From: Coemansia sp. RSA 922
Taxonomy: Eukaryota; Kickxellomycota; Kickxellomycetes; Kickxellales; Kickxellaceae
Assembly (NCBI GenBank): GCA_027577415.1
Contig: JANBQS010000584.1
Location: 1-15,102 of the forward strand
Reading direction: 5' to 3'
Length of the DNA: 15,102 bases
Shown: positions 14,952-15,102 of the stretch, piece after piece
Position numbering within the stretch: the first letter of the stretch is position 1
Layout of the letters: each line of letters opens with the position of its first letter
Position numbers and translations under genes: made by a program
The notes under the pieces: generated by a model
Databases searched by the model: none
Told to the model about the DNA's origin: nothing
What the model saw: the letters and a program-made list of their open reading frames with translations, nothing else

Positions 14952-15102
14952 CTTCGCTAATGCTCACAGCCTTTGGTGTAGTCAAATTGCTCACGTGGAT
15001 TTCATGCACGTGATGAGCAGTCGCGGGGGAGGGAGGCGGGGCATATGCTACTGGCGGCCTTGATTAAACTCTTGCTCTTCTTCCTGCTCTTGTGGAAATA
15101 TA
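14952..15102. other. Right-edge intergenic sequence
   Basis: These 151 bp follow the stop codon of the membrane protein. They hold G-rich sequence (15025-15040) and a T/C-rich stretch (15070-15090). No gene start or RNA gene is recognisable. Confidence 0.4.

Noticed and set aside
1..15102. CRISPR arrays, rRNA or tRNA genes, bacterial operons
   Set aside because: I saw no regularly spaced repeats, no recognisable structural RNA genes and no bacterial gene organisation.

Overview
The window looks like nuclear DNA of an early-diverging filamentous fungus. Kickxellomycotina-type genomes (Coemansia and relatives) are my best guess, but the placement is not proven. The evidence is compact genes with few introns, one clear 88-nt GT-AG intron, TATA and pyrimidine-rich eukaryotic promoters, an ABCC transporter with five N-terminal membrane segments, a class II phosducin-like protein, a DJ-1 protein, a kinesin-like coiled-coil protein, and relics of eukaryotic mobile elements (Fanzor/TnpB-like and Tc1/mariner-like). 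There are no bacterial operons or ribosome-binding sites.

Layout. Positions 1-1010 are a patchwork of mobile-element debris: the N-terminal part of a Tc1/mariner-like transposase on the minus strand running off the left edge, an unrecognised minus-strand open fragment, and the 3' end of a Fanzor element (641-1010). A promoter region rich in inverted repeats (1011-1445) leads into an intact 1592-residue ABCC transporter (1446-6224). Behind it lie a decayed 329-bp copy of an internal piece of that same transporter (6280-6608) and a second, longer but broken Fanzor relic (coding parts 6999-8179, shared 3' end at 8330). The right half is ordinary genic sequence: a PLP2/PDCL3-type phosducin-like chaperone cofactor (8534-9241, +), a DJ-1 family protein with one intron (10016-9341, -), a 1030-residue kinesin-like protein whose motor has lost its ATP-binding loop (13240-10148, -), and an unrecognised membrane-anchored proline-rich protein (about 13896-14951, +) that shares a divergent promoter region with the kinesin-like gene.

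How the parts relate. The host genes do not form an obvious pathway. The most informative structure is the repeats. The two Fanzor 3' ends are in direct orientation exactly 7320 bp apart, bracket the transporter gene, and stop matching at the same base. The roughly 150-bp non-coding tail beyond the Fanzor stop codon is better conserved between copies (6 differences in 151 bp) than the coding part next to it (22 in 199 bp). It keeps three small hairpins, as expected for the guide-RNA (fRNA/omegaRNA-like) scaffold of this family. Both coding copies carry Asn where the third RuvC aspartate is expected. Differences between repeat copies fall strongly at CpG sites, which points to cytosine methylation of repeats followed by deamination.
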